Assembly: GCA_025917655.1 (NCBI GenBank)
Contig: CP084616.1
Coordinates: forward strand, 496,001 to 560,000
DNA: 64,000 nucleotides
Reading direction: 5' to 3'
From: Chlorella sorokiniana
Taxonomy: Eukaryota; Chlorophyta; Trebouxiophyceae; Chlorellales; Chlorellaceae
Positions 22,201-34,948 of this stretch are shown here, one piece after another. How positions within the stretch are numbered: the first letter of the stretch is position 1; the number at the start of each line of letters is the position of its first letter. The notes below the pieces were generated by a model. It saw only the letters and a program-made list of their open reading frames with translations. It made no database searches and was not told the origin of the DNA. The translations under genes and the position numbers were made by a program.

Positions 22201-25200
22201 CAGGTGGAGGGAGGTGGCTCGCAGCGGCGGCCAGCACTGGGCGGTGCGCTGCAGTGGGGCGCACCTCGCGCCTGCATTGCACGACGTGCCCGCTGCCAGC
22301 CCACGTGCGACTGCAACCAGCTGTTGCCTGCGCTCCTCCCTTGGCCGGCCGCAGGGTGTGCTGGCGCGGCGCGAGCTGTCGGAAACGGTGTCGCAGCTGC
22401 AGCTGGCGGCGGAGGCGCTGCCGCTGCCCGAGGACCGCCTGCTGGCGTTTGTGGAGGGGGCGCAGGTGGGTGGGCGGGCCGGAGTTCCAGCATGGGCCGG
22501 ATCCTGCGCGTGCACATGTACTGGTGCACGCGGTTGTGTCAGCCCCAGCAGGCGGGCGGGGAGGGGGACTGGGGCCGATTGCGCTGCCCATCGCTACCCC
22601 ATGTTGTTACCGTCCTGCCTCCTGCCGCACCCGCCCCCCGCGCGTGCAGGTGCTGGGCCTGGTGGGCAGCGCCCGCAAGCGCGTGCTGCTGCTGTGGCAG
22701 GCGGTGGAGCTGAGCAAGTTCCTGGGCTTCCCCACCGCCCGCACGCTGGACGTGGCGCGGTGAGGCAGGGTGGTGAGGGGGTGGAAGGGAGGAGTGGGTG
22801 TGTGAGTGTGCTGTGGAGCTAGGGTGAGGAGTGCGTGGTGGGTGTGAGTGTGTTGCATGGCTGCGAGGGCGGGGTGGGGCCAGGTGTGTGCTGTGGCGCT
22901 GGGAACAGGGAGATGCTGGAAGGAGGGCTGGGTTTGGGGGCGGAGGGAGGTGCAGGCCTGCACCCAGCAGGCCCCCAAAAACCAAACAACGCCTGCTGCC
23001 ACCGCCGCTTCACGCGCCCCACTCACGAGCTGCTCCACGCGCCGCTCCATGTTGCAGCAAGGCGCTGGAGCCTCCCGACGACCCGCAGGAGGGGGAGGGG
23101 GAGGGGGGCGGGGTGGGGCCGCGCCCGCCCCCTGGCGCAGTCGGCGGTGCCGCGCTCCTGGGCACAGGTGGGGGGAGGGGTGGCTTTTGCGACTGGGGAT
23201 GTTTTTTTTTGGGGGGGGCGGGCGGGCGGGACAGTGGGAGGACAAGGGGAGTTGTCAGTGAGGGCCAAGAGTGTTCCTGCAGCTGCTTGGTGTCTCGCTG
23301 CTGGTGGTCCACAGCCCGCAGCCACAGCCTCAGCTCCCACAACTTAAACAAAGCAAGACGTGGGCAGGCAGGCAGGAGGTCAGGAAACCACGCGCTTGAT
23401 GCTGCACGCGCTGCGCTGTGGGGCCTCTTGCCGCCGCTGCAGGTGCGAGCGGGCTGCCTGGAGGCTGTGCTAGGGCTGGCCATCTACGCCAAGCAGCACA
23501 GCGACGTGTGGGACGCCGCCGCGGCGCTGCTGCGCGACCACGGCGGCGAGCTGTCGGCGCACCGCCAGCAGTCGCTGCTGGAGAACCTGCTGGCGGCGGC
23601 CAGCCAGATGGCGCCCGCCGACCGCGCGCGCCCGCCCCGCCCCCCCGCTGCTCTTCTTCGGCGCGCCGCGGCCGCCGCCGCCGCCGCAGCGCGCCGTGCG
23701 CTTCGCGGTGGGGCTGCGCCGCGGCGGGGACGCGCTGGGCGGGCGCCCGGGCAGCGGCCCCTTCCTCTACGACCCGTTCAGCGCCAAGCGCGAGCAGGCA
23801 AGGGCCCGCGCCGTCCTGTGCTGCCCGCCCACCCAGGCCTGCTTTTTGTCAGCACAGCGCATTTCCTTCTGCTGGAGCATGCGCCTGGGGCAGCGCCGCT
23901 GGCTGCCCGCGCGGCCACGTGCGGCGCAGTGGCGCCCACCACTCCTCCTCCGCCCTGCCTTCGACCGCCGTTATCAGGCCCTTGAGCCCCCTCGCGCCCT
24001 CCCCCGCCTGCAGGCGGCCGCGCGCAGCCAGGCGGTGGCTGCGGGCCCTGCGGAGTGGGTGTGCGGCGAGGTGGCGGGGGTGGAGGTGGAGGTGTCCAAC
24101 CCCGCGGCCGTCGGCATCCGGGTGAGCGCCCCAGCCGCCTTGCCAGCCTCCGCCCCTTGCCGCCCTGTGCCCTTTGCCAGCCTCCGCACGCCCGGCACGG
24201 CCCCTGCTGCTTGCGCCCGTCCCCGCATGCCGCCGCCGCTCCTTACGCTTCTTCGACCCCAACATCGCCTGCATTCCGCTTCCATTCGCGCTCACGAAGG
24301 CGGCGCGTTGCAACCAACCACACAGCCGCCCGTGCAGCTGCGCAGTTTGTCAGAACCGTCCCCCAACCCACCCCACTCCCACCCCCACCCACCCCGGGCA
24401 GATAGACAAGCTGACCCTGGAGGCGACCTATGTCGGCGACGCATCCATGGCCCCCGGGAGTACCTCACCCTCTCCTCCCCCGCACAGGTGCCGCTGCGCC
24501 TGCTAGCTGGCTGCCGTGCAGCTGCCGCGCAGCAGCCGCCGCCGCCGGCCGGGGCGGCTGAGGCCCTAGGCTGTGCTGTGTGTGCGTAAAAGGCGCGGCT
24601 CAGGGCTCCCAGGAAAAGATCGAACGGCTCCGCGAGGCAGGCAGTTGGCTTGTTTGGTTGAGCGCGGCCGCTTGCGTGCCTCAGCAGGCTGGCCGCCGCT
24701 GCCCTGTGATTTCTAACGCCGCCCGCCCCCTCGCCCCTCCGCCCGCCAGGCCGGCTGGAAGCCCAAGCCCGTGTCGCTCAACATCCCCGCCGCCACCAAG
24801 CCCGTGCGCATCGTGCTGGAGGGCACCCCGCTGCTCAAGGGCATGCTGGTGCTGACGGGCTGCAGGTGGGCATGGCGGCACGGCAGCGGCGGCGGCGGCG
24901 GCGGCTGCAGGGGGCGCCGGCGGCTGGGGTGGCGGCATCGGCAGCAGGGGCCGTGGTTGCATCCTCTGAGGCGGGCTGCGCCTGCCTTGTAGCATCAGTC
25001 CAAGGGCAGGCTCTGCTTGCTGCACACAAGCAGGCGGGAAGCACGGAAGCGCCCGCTTTAACACTCCCAGGCAACGACCGCTGCCGCGCCGCCCGCCGCC
25101 GCAGGCTGACGGCGTTTGGCGGCGTCAGCTGGTTCCAGCCCTGGAGCCGGCCGGCCCCCAGCCCAGCAGAGCAGCTGGCCTACCCGAGGCGGGAGGCAGG

Positions 25201-26971
25201 CGGGCGCCCTCGACCCCGCGCCCTCCGGCCTCAGCTCCGTCAACGGCGGCGGCGGCGGCGGCGGCGGGGCCGCTGTCGCGGCGGCGCCAGAGGCCCGCGT
25301 GCTGGTGCTAGAGCCCCTGCCGCTGGTGCAGCTGAGCCTGCTGCGAGAAGAGGGGGAACACGAGGGGCCCCGAGATGGCGGCGACGGCCTCGGCCTGCTG
25401 CCGCCCGCGGCGCCTGCGCTGGCGGCATCATCGCCGCCGGCCAGAAGCGGCGGCGGCGGCGGCGGGGGCCCGCCCGCGCTGCGCCTGCTGCAGGGGCAGG
25501 CGTATGCGGCACGGCTGCAGGTCACCAACAGCAGCAAGGTGGCGGTGGGCTGGGGAAACGTGACTGTGCGGTGAGTTGGGGGCCCCCTGGCCGCCCCGCC
25601 TGCCCCGTTGGTGTCGCTCGTCCGCGTGGGCTGCGCTGTCAAGGGCTGCTGTTGGGCTTGCGACTCACGGCCTGCCTGCCGCCGCTCGCGCTGTAAGTTC
25701 CGCGCAAACCCCAGCATGCTGCTGCCCTGGTGTGTTGATGCATGCAGGTTGAAGGAGCCCGCGGGCGGCTGACCGTCGCCGTGGACGCCGCCGCGCTCCA
25801 GGCGCAGCTGCCGCTGGCGCCCGGCGCCTCTGCCGCCGTGCCCGTCGCTTTCTGCGCTGGGGTGCGGGCCACGCATGCGGCGGAGGAGGTGCTTTCCGCT
25901 GAGCTGTGCCTGGAGTATGTGGGGGAGGAGGCGGCGGGGCCGCTGCTGGCAGACGGCGGCGGCGGCGGCGGCGCGGCGGCGGCGGCCAGCAGTCGGTGCT
26001 GGGGCGGCACGCCGTGCTGCCCCTGGAGGTCCACGTGCAGCCGTCGGTGCAGCTGATGGCGGTCCGGTTCCAAGACGTGTACCTGCCAGCTGGCGGCAGC
26101 GGCAGCGAGAATGGCGGCGGCGGCGCGGCAGCAGCAGCTGCCACGTTTGAGCGGCGCACGGTGCTGGAGGCTTCAGTGTCCAATCGTGGCCGCTGGCCAT
26201 TGCACGTGTGGCTCGGACCCGCGCCGCCCGAGCCTGCTGCGCTGCTCGCTGCCGCATCGAGCGACGCGCTGGCGCCGCCGTCGCCGCCCCCGCCGCCGCC
26301 GGCCTGCCCACTGCCGGCCTGCTGCGGCCGGGCGGCGCTGCACCGTGGCGCTCGTGCTGGACAGCGCTCTGCTGGCGGGCAGCAGCGGCGGCGACGCTCC
26401 CCGCCCCCGCGCTGCCGGCCCGCCCCGCGGCCAGCTTTGAGGAGCAGCAGCGGCAGCTGTGTGCAGAGCGGCTCAGCCGGGCGCTGTCCCTCTTCTTCCG
26501 CGTTTACGCTGATGAGGGAGGCTACGCGGGTGCGCCGCCTGAGCTGCCGCCGCTCCCGCCTCACCCCACGGGCTCGTGCCTGCGCCCCTGCTGCCGCCCA
26601 CGCCTCCTGCCGGCTGCCCAGAGCGCCAGCTGCAGCCAGCGTGTGCTGCTCTGGCTAGCCCTGGCCCCGGTCTTGCTCTGGCCCCACACGCCGCTCGTCA
26701 CATTTCCCTCCCCCGCCCCGCCGCTGCTTGCTGCAGAGGCGGGGGGTGGGCTCGGCGCCGCTGGTGCACGGAGAGGTGTTCAACGGCCTCACCTACCGCT
26801 CGCTGGCCGCATTGGAGCCCCCTGCCCTCACGGTGCGCCTGTCTGTGGAGCCGCTGCAGCCGGGAGAGCGGCAGGAGTGGCAGGAGGAGGGCGGCGGGGG
26901 CGGGGCTCGGCCGACGCGCCGCGGTTGCAGCTGGCATCGCCGCCGCCGGAGGCCGGGCACGGCGAGGCGGC

Positions 26972-27009
<38 letters not shown>

Positions 27010-27512
27010 CGCCGTACGCTCGCTTCCCTGCGCTGCCCGCTGCGCTGGGCGAGCCGCTCAGCGTAACGCTCAGCGTGACCAACCACGGGCGGTCGTTTGG
27101 CGGCGGAGGCGAGGAGCAGCCTCAAGCGCTGGAGCTGCAGCTGGAGGCAGCGCTGGCCTGCCAGCCGGTGCGCGACAGCGAGCAGGAAGAGGCTGCGCCG
27201 CCGGGGCGCCGCCGCCGCCGGTCCCGGACCTGGCCGCCGTGTGGGCGGGACCGCCGTGGAGCAGCCTGCGCCTGGCGGTACCGCCGGGCCAGACGGTCAG
27301 CCAGCGGCTGGGCGTGTGCCTGCTGGCGCCGGGGCTCTACCAGGTGACGCTGCAGCACTGGCAGTGCCGCCCGCTGGGGCGGTACCGCCCGACGCCGCGG
27401 CAGGTGTGCGCAGCAGCGGGAGCGGGAGCAGAGGAAAGGGCGGAGGGCGGCCCCGGGGCCCCTGGTCAACACCATGGTCGCGCTGGAGCCTTGCTTCGTG
27501 CTGGCGCGGTGA
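19233..27512 (+). CDS. TRS120: TRAPP II subunit TRS120 / TRAPPC9
   Basis: TRS120 is specific to the TRAPP II complex, which tethers and activates Rab GTPases at the trans-Golgi and, in plants, the cell plate. Exon 1 starts at ATG 19233 and ends with EIRV. Exon 2 encodes LLPVGEAPDAVFQRYASLI, VELNNVRSFYKEAQKSPF and PWKQGNMHFRF. These give the conserved TRS120 N-terminus. Exon 3 (19795-19932) carries HRRVLGVIGVMHCPN. Later exons carry YGRLQKAMGDHCLLAGSP, TAVELGRTTQDWVYLGAALE and LSKFLGFPTARTLDVAR. The C-terminal half has beta-sandwich segments such as VTNSSKVAVGWGNVTV, broken by Gly/Ala-rich insertions and a CAG repeat (26974-27008). The last coding bases end ALEPCFVLAR at TGA 27512. The length fits the family. 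Frame corrections are needed near 20610-20625 and in the C-terminal half. Confidence 0.91.
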
Positions 27513-28372
27513 CGCGGCGGGCAGGCGGCGATCGGCCTCGGCTGTCGCCCTCTCTCTGTCTCGCTGCTTGCCTGGCGCCCTTGCGGCACCTGACAGCTGT
27601 ACCCAACTCTGCGGCTTACCAGCACGCTGCAATCAGTTGTGACCTACTTTACAGGTGTCCCAAGTGTGTGTGTGTGTGTGTGTGTGGTGTGTGTGCGGGG
27701 GGTGGTGTGTGTGTGTGGGGGGGGGGGGGGCAGCGCTACAATGAAGAAGGGCTCAGGGTCCGTCGTCCGTTCAAAGGTTGAGGCAGCGGGGGCTCTCACT
27801 CACCGGTTTGGGTCGAGGCAGGGTGAGGGGCGCGTGTGGCGCGACATGAGTGCATCGTGGACATAAAAATTAGAAATAGGGTCGGGTGGAAGCCAGGGAT
27901 GCTTTTGGCCAGGTGTTGGGGGGGAGTGGGGGAGGTCAGCAGGTTTGTGCATGTGATGTGATTCAGTTGTTCAGCATCGCATTTGATTCAAGAAAGAAAG
28001 ATGGGCCCAAGGCAAGCCAATTGGCAGCATATCTTAATCCCGTCACTGTCAGTGTACGGCGAGGTTGAAAAACAGGAAGGGCAACGCGTGGGGTCTCGGC
28101 CACGGGCCTGTGAAAACCCGGAGTGAACCAAGTGTGTCCGGAGGAGGGCTGCGTCCAACATGCTCTTGAACAGGGGCGGCGCCTTTTGGCAGCTGAGCGC
28201 GGTGGCCCGGCTGGAGAGTTCGTGCAAGGGGGAGGGATGACTGCGGTGTGCAGACAGCTCCCTCAAAGAAGCTTTGGGAAGAAGGGGGGCGCCGCGCGCG
28301 CATGCGAGCGGCCACATGCCGGCCTGCCTAGTGGAGAACGAGCGGCCAGCCTGTACGGGCACACGCCTGCTG
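27513..28372. other. Convergent 3' region with TG and G tracts
   Basis: This gap lies between the TRS120 stop and the AP2 gene stop, which face each other. It contains (TG)n at 27665-27688, more TG near 27705 and a run of about 14 G at 27717-27731. A patch near 27850-28030 is less GC-rich. No coding exon is supported. Confidence 0.5.
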
Positions 28373-31300
28373 TCACTCGCTGTCCCCCTCCGATTCCGTC
28401 TCCGTCTCCTCCTCAGTCTCCTCGCTGTCGCTGTTCAGACCGGCTGGCACGGTCGCCGACCGCGCCCGCCGCGCGTCCGCTTGCCGCCGGGGGCCGGTGC
28501 GCGCCGCCCGCCGCCGCCGTCACCCCGGCTGAGGGCCTTGAGGCGGGCCGCCACGTCAGCGATGTCCAGGGCCGCCAGGCTGGCGACGTCGTAGTCCGCC
28601 AGCGGGAAGTTGGTCTGCGCTCCGGCGCCCTGCAGGGGGCCGCAGAGGCAGAGCTCACCCAGCGGCAAGCGACCGCAGACATGGAGTGAGCGCTGGCAGC
28701 CAAACACCAGCACACAATGGAGACTAGCAGCCGTGCCGGCAAAGAGGGGAAGGTTGTCCTGCATGCTGGCTGCTCCGCGCCGCCCGGGCCCCACACGCGC
28801 GCCTGCCGCCCTCCTTGCAGCACCCCCGCTGCTGGCACAGACCAAGCCACCCACAAACACACGCCCCACGCCGCCGCCACCGCCACCCGTCCCCGCCGCA
28901 CCAGCAGGCAGATGGCTCCCTGGTCGTAGGCGCGCGCCGCCGCCTCCTCGCTCTCGTGCATGCCGAGGTAGTGGCGCCTGCGCTTGAAGGTGACCTGCAC
29001 GGGTGCGTGGCGGAGGAGCGGGCCCCCTTGCTGCTTCATGAGATTGTCCCTGAGGGCGGCCAACCTGCACGCTGGCGGTCGGATGCATCCGCGGCAGGCA
29101 TCTGTTGAAGGCATGGGCTGCATACTCCTGCAGCGAAGGCTGGCGGGCAAAGGGCCGCGCACCTGTGCCTGCCAGCGGCTGCGGTTGGAGCGGCATAGGC
29201 ACACGCCCTGGTACCTGCGCATGGGGTTGGGGGCGCGGGGGAGGTGGGGGCATGGCAGGTTAGCAAGCAAAAACGTGCTGTTCAAAGCCCCAGGTCTTCA
29301 GGTTTGCTGCAGCGGAGCAGGCGAAGCAAAGTCGCTGCAGAAAAAGGCTGGCAAAGGCCACAGGCTGCTGCCCCCACCGGGAAGACTTGGCCACCGGAAT
29401 CGCCGCCACCACAGCCGCCACGGCGGGCGTGGATGCGGCGGCCGCCGACAGGCCGTTCATCACTGGCGGCTGGACCGCTGCAGGGGTGGCGTCGGCGCTG
29501 ACCGGCAGGGAGGCGGCTGCGGGGGCGCGGCGGCAGGGCTGGGGGGGCAGGGCTGAGGGGCAGCCCCTCCTCGCCTCCTTCGCTCAGCATCGCTCTGGCC
29601 TTGGCTGCGGGGGGTGGTGCAGAAAGTGGGGGATGCATGGGCAGTTGCGTACATAGCGTGCAGTCAGTCACGCTTTCTACACCTATCAGGCATGCGAAGC
29701 TGCCTCGAAGCCTGTGCCCGAAGGTGCCAAAGCAGCCGGGCACCACCGCAGCGGCCGCCGCTTCTCACCTCGGATGTCTTCCAGCAGGCTCTCCATGGAA
29801 GAGCCCAGGCCAGCCTCCTCCAGCTGCTCAGGCAGGTTCAGAGGCAGCTGCTGGCTCATCACACGGCGGGCGGGACCCGCGCCGTCCTCCTCCTCCCCTT
29901 CACCGCCCTCCCCCACCGCAAGGCCGTCCCTGCGGCCGCGATGCCCAAGCGCCGCGCTGCGGCGGCGCCGCCGAGGCTCCGCCGCACGCGACCTCAGCTC
30001 CGCCGCGATGTCTCGGTTGCGCCAGGCGGCCACGAGGTCGTAAGCGCGGGCGGCGGCCTCCTCTTGCCGGTAGAAGCCCAGCCTGCGGCGGCACAGCATG
30101 GCAAGGCAGGGTCGGCGGGATGGGCAGGGGGCAGGCAGGTGCAACACACGTGTTTGAAGGAGCGAGGAGCGTGCAAGCATGCGCAGTCTCAGGTTGGCTG
30201 CCAGCCAGCGATGCCTTCCAATCACACCCCCTTGCACCCTGAGCCCAGCTAAGTAAGACAAGTGCTCACCGCTCGCGCTTGCCGTTGATGGAAATCGCGG
30301 CCTCCCACAGCAATCGTCGCTTGCACCAAGACACCCCCTGGGGGAAGGGGGTAGGGCGGGAAGGCAAGCGGCACAAGCGGCGGCGAGAGACTCAGCAGTC
30401 CGGGCGTGGCGGCCGGATGGTCGGCATCCATGCTGGAGCCTGCGGCTGCCAGAGGCTGCTGGGCAAACCTTGCTGATCGTCTTCAGAGCAGCCGCAGCGG
30501 CAGAGGGCTCACCTGAAGCTCGAGGTCTTCAGGAGCTGGGGGGCGTGTGCAGCGTGAGGCTGCCGCCAGGCAGCGCCGTCGCTCCCAGCAGGGCACCCGC
30601 CTGGCAGGCCGCTGCAGCAAACTGCAACCCGGCGGCAGCTGCATGGTAGCCGCCAGTGACCAGGGGCAGCACTGGCGGCTGCTGGCTGTCGTGTGCGTGG
30701 CAGGTGCCTGGCATCACGAACAGCGGAAACGCAGCACTGCCCAGCGCGGCTGCAGCCAAATCTAAGCTGACCTGGCCCTGGAAGCTGCCACCTGGCGGGT
30801 CGGCGGCAGCCATGGCCGTCTCGTCAGCAGTGGTGCTGCTGCTGCGCCGCTGCTTGGTGCTCCGGCCCGCCTGGTCGCTGCTAGGGCTTGCATGCTTGAG
30901 CCGCTTGCGCCCTGCACCGCTTGCGCCGGGGCCTCCAGAGCTTACGCGGCCAGATGGGTTTCTGCCGGTGAGGCGGCGGAGGTGCGCTGCACGCCAGGCG
31001 GGCGCAGGGCTGCCGCCAGCTGCTGGGCTGGGGCTGGCTGCACAGCCAGCACCATCTGCTTGTGTCGGATGCAGGGCAGCCGCACAGCTGACAGAGCTCC
31101 TGCCCGCCTCCACCGCGGCCTCGCCAGCCGCCGAGCCCATGACACGCAGCGACACTCGCCGCGCGCGAGTGCTTCGGCGGCCACTCGCACGCACGGCTTC
31201 AGTCTCAGGCTCCGCTGCATGTGCGGCGCTTGCAAAGGCTGACGGAGGCATGGCCTGCGGCCAGCCGCCTGCCCCGGCAGAGGGGACTGACGGTCGCTGC

Positions 31301-32122
31301 ATGGAGGGCGGCCAGATCATGATGCCACCCTGCGCTGCTAGGACCGCTGCGCCGCAGGGTTCACACGGTACCGCAGCAGGCGGGGTCGCCTGCCCCAGGT
31401 CTGCGCAGTCCAGAGCGTGAAGGGCAGCCGCTGTGTCTGCCGCCGCCTCCTCAGCATCGTCGTGATGCGGGCGGTGGCTTTCAGGGGAGCGCCGCGGGCT
31501 GAGCACTGGCTGCGCCGCTGCCTGCTGCCGCGCCAGCAGCTGCATCAACAGGTGCTGCTGGCTCATGATGTGCGCCGCCGCCGTCGCCTCGGCGGGGTTG
31601 GGGCGGTGACTGACAGGAGGGTGCATGGCCGGCTGCGGCCCGGCGGGGTGCTGGGGTGCTGAGGGGGAGTGCCGCCGATGTGGCGGCTGACCTGCAGAGC
31701 TCGTGCCTTTTTGGGGCGCTTCGCCTGCTGCTCCTGGAGCATCCTGCATGAACCCCATAAGGAGGATCTTGACCAAAGCGACGAGGAGGCAACCCTTCTG
31801 CGGGCCTGAAGCAGAAGCGGAGGATCAACGTGACGCGCACAGGCGTGCGGCCAAGCCGAGAGCCTGGCTGCCTGTCCCACCTGAGGATTGCCGGGAGTTG
31901 CAGGGATGGAGGGGCGCACTTCGCCAGGCGTGCCTGCGGCGATGGGCGTCCCGAACAGCCTCAGGGAGAAAGAAAGGTGGGGAATGGGGCAGCCAGCAAG
32001 GGCAGCTGCTCAACAGGCATGCTGCATCGCATGCTGGCATGCTTCCGGCCATCCTCTCCAACTTTTGGGGGCACACCTTCACATTGCGGTGCGGCCCTAT
32101 TGCCCCCCTTAAACAACCCCCC

Positions 32123-32160
<38 letters not shown>

Positions 32161-33761
32161 TTGCACCGCCCACCCGGGTGCGCCCTAAGCCACGAGTCGT
32201 CGGGGCCAAACAGGTCGTCCACCGGCACCGGCTCCTCCCACTCCAGCCCGCCTGCAGCCGGCAGCCGACACCGAGTTCAGTGGAAGATGAGTGTGTGTGC
32301 GTGGTGGTATGAGTATGAGGGGGAGGAAGAGAGGTGGGAGCCACAGTGGTGGTAGTGGTGGTGGGGGGTGGGGGGGGGGCAAAGGAGGCAGTAACACAAC
32401 ATGGGGCGAAGCAGAGGGAGAGAGTATGTGGAAAGCAGGCAGCAGGGCTGGCAGGGCGACCACAGGGGGCAGGCAAGCAAGCGAGGGCAGCCCCCGCACC
32501 CGGCATCTGCTGCGCGGCAGTCAGCAGCCGCCTGCCAGCCGCCGCGCGCGCGCCGCCGCGCCGCCGTCAGGCCCAGGCGCAAACTCTTCCATGCCCAGCA
32601 GGCGGGCCGCCAGGGCGGCAGCGGCAGCGGTGGTGCCCTCCAGGCCGGAGCGCGGCGCCCTGGGGGCAGCTGTCATGTGCTGTGCGGGAGGGTGGCCGCT
32701 CACCTGCCGCACCTCCACTGTGATGGGGCAAGCGGCGGCGGTGGATGCGGTGCCCACCGCTGTGTGGGCTGTCGCCGGGAACGCCGCTCACTGGGGCAGC
32801 CTTCGATGGCTGACGCCGCGGGCTGCTCCCCGCTGCTGCTGGTAGGAGCCAAGCTGATCCCCTTGCCCGCACTGCTGGCAGTGTTGCCGTGCTGCTGCGC
32901 CGCACGCCACTCGTGCGCCTCGGCCAGCGGGATAAACGTCAGGCGGGGGGCTTGGAGGGAGGCCGCGGCCGCCGCCCTGCCGGCGAATAGGCAAAGGGGT
33001 TGGGCAGTGCAGGCCAGTACAGCGGAAAGGCGGCTGGCCCCGGCTGGTGCCACAGCAGCTCGGGCTGGCCGCCATGCGTGACGTAAGCCAAGCCTGGCAG
33101 CGCGCCGTGGTAGGCAAGCCCCGCGGGCTGCAGCAGCAGGCGGGCGCCGCAATCGCTTGCAGCATGGGCTGGCTGTGCAGCCAGCTGGGCTGCTCGGGGT
33201 GTGCGGTGGGCATGCCTTCAAACGCTGGTGCCGCGGTTTGCACTTGGGCAGGGGTCGTCAGGGCGCTGATGGAGGGAGAGGGGGCCCAGCTGAAGCCTGC
33301 CTGGGAAAGGGCAGGCCCTGCAAGGATGCGGGTGGAGAGGAGGCTTGAAGCGGCGGCCGCAGCGGCGGCCGGGCTGCTCCCCCTCCCCCTCCTGCCCTGG
33401 CCCGCAGAAAGACCTTGGCGTCTTCTGCCACCCGAAAAGACTTCTGAAACGCACTTCCCCGCCTGGGCTGGCACTGCAAGGTTGGCGGAGGGAAGAGGGA
33501 GGGCTGCTCGGATGGGCCTCTCCAGCTCGAGAGCCTGCTCACCTTCCTGCCAGTAGGCTGCCTGCTCGGCTCCCACGCTCCAAAGCACTGCGGTGGCAGC
33601 AGGGCTTGCAGAGGTAGGGTTTTGGACGCGCAGAAGTTGCAATTTGCGAAGCCCCTGTTATCAGCAGACCAGCAAGCAACGCCTTCCTCCTCAGCCACCT
33701 GAGAATGCTGAGAGCTCCAGTCACACAGTTTACTTGCAGAGCTCACCTGCTCCATTGCCAT
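28373..33761 (-). CDS. Double-AP2-domain transcription factor
   Basis: A plant-type AP2 DNA-binding protein. A tiny first exon (33761-33747, MAMEQ) joins to LRKLQLLRVQNP, then a long Pro/Ala/Gln-rich N-terminal part with an aromatic patch (YWPALPNPFAYSPAG near 33000-32960). AP2 repeat 1 is split over exon 30337-30270 (GVSWCKRRLLWEAAISINGK) and the exon from 30082 (RLGFYRQEEAAARAYDL). Repeat 2 is split over 29214-29163 (YQGVCLCRSNRSRWQAQ), 28994-28902 (FKRRRHYLGMHESEEAAARA) and the exon from 28630 (TNFPLADYDVASLAALDI). The protein ends in an acidic tail (NSDSEETEEETETESEGD) with TGA at 28373. The linker between repeats is far longer than in ANT-type plant proteins. Shifts near 28490 and 30550 break the frame. 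The linker exons are the least certain. Confidence 0.88.
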
Positions 33762-33776
33762 CCATTCGAGCCCCAA

Positions 33777-34150
33777 GGTACGCCAAGCTTGAACCGTCCG
33801 ATTGGTGTGGTTTGGCGATGCTGTGAACTCAGAAGCCGCCTTTCAATGTGTCGTTGTGGGAGGTGTGAGAGCAATGCCCAACTCTGCTGCCTGAAAGAGT
33901 GCCAATAGGGGGTTTGTTCAGGTCTTGTTGGACACCTCAACCTTGGGCACGGAGGGTTTGCTGCCCCTCTGCACAATCCGACCTTTTGCTTGATGTCCAC
34001 TTATAACGAAAGTAGAGGAAGCGAGCAGCAGACCGGGGCATGGACAAACATGTGCAGACTGCAAGCGGGACCGTCCCTTGCAGGCACCCCACTGTACAGC
34101 CCCCAATGCAGCAGCAGACCACTGGCTTGCAAAATTGGGGCAGCACGATC
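33777..34150. other. Upstream region of the AP2 gene
   Basis: This stretch lies between two minus-strand genes and probably includes the AP2 promoter. A short minus-strand frame ends at 33918 with a basic tail (GSKPSVPKVEVSNKT). It could be the last exon of the C2HC gene upstream if the GTGAGC inside that gene's finger is used as a donor. Confidence 0.35.
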
Positions 34151-34948
34151 TCATTTCAGTGCATGTATCAATCGCGGCAGCAAAGCAGAACGCAGAAGGC
34201 AGGGGCGGAGGCTGGCAGGAAGGGCAGGGCTGGAAGGAGCGCGAGACGGTCTCGCAGCGTCAGCCCGGGGGTGCTGCGCCGCTGCAGGACACCACAGCTG
34301 CTGGTGTGCTGCTTGCCGCATGACGCTCACCACGCCGCCGCACTGCTGGCACACGTAAGACGCGCCCTCAGCCTGCGCCGCCAGCCTTGCCACGTCATCG
34401 GTGCCGCTGGAAGGCGCGGGCGGCCCGGGCCCTGTACCGTCATCCATATCCATGCCGGTGGGGCCGCTGCTGCTGCTCACATCTTGGTCGAAGCCCTGCT
34501 GCCGTTGCTGCCAACCACGTTGCGCTGCCACTGAGCTGCTGCCAGGCTGCCGCTGCTGCGCGTGGGGAGCGGCCGCTTGCAAGCTGACCAGCGATAGCAG
34601 CCCGGCCAGTTCATCGGCCGCGCCAGCGCTGGCGCTGCCCGACGCAAGAGCTTGCTGGACCCTGCTTGGTGGGAGAGCGCCGGGAGGGCGCAGTCAACAG
34701 TGTGCTTCAACAGGAGGTTCAGCTGGCAGCACACCGGCAGCGATGTGATGAGCTGAGCAGGCCAGACACGCTTCACCGCGCTGTCGCCGACTGATTTGCA
34801 CCTTGACACAGAATTCCCCGCTTCTTGCTCCAGTCCAGATGCGCGCAACAAGTCAGCAACCACCTGCACATTGGCAAGGCGAGCGCGCAGTAGGGGGCAG
34901 CTGCGTAAGAACTTGGGCCGCGGGAGCGGCAGTGGCCACCCTGGACAT
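34151..34948 (-). CDS. Small C2HC-finger candidate protein
   Basis: Two exons fit well. The first, from 34863 to 34802, encodes VVADLLRASGLEQEAG and ends with TCAAG before GTGCAA. The second starts after CACCAAGCAG near 34669 and encodes VQQALASGSAS, LAGLLSLVSLQAAAP, a Gln/Ser-rich stretch and GTDDVARLAAQAEG. It then has YVCQQCGGVVSVMRQAAHQ, a C-x2-C...H-x4-C arrangement like C2HC zinc fingers. The frame runs to a stop at 34151. A GTGAGC sits inside the finger, so the C-terminus could instead splice to a short basic exon ending at 33918. The start is unresolved. An ATG at 34948 giving MSR by a micro-exon is one option. I do not recognise the family. Confidence 0.45.
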
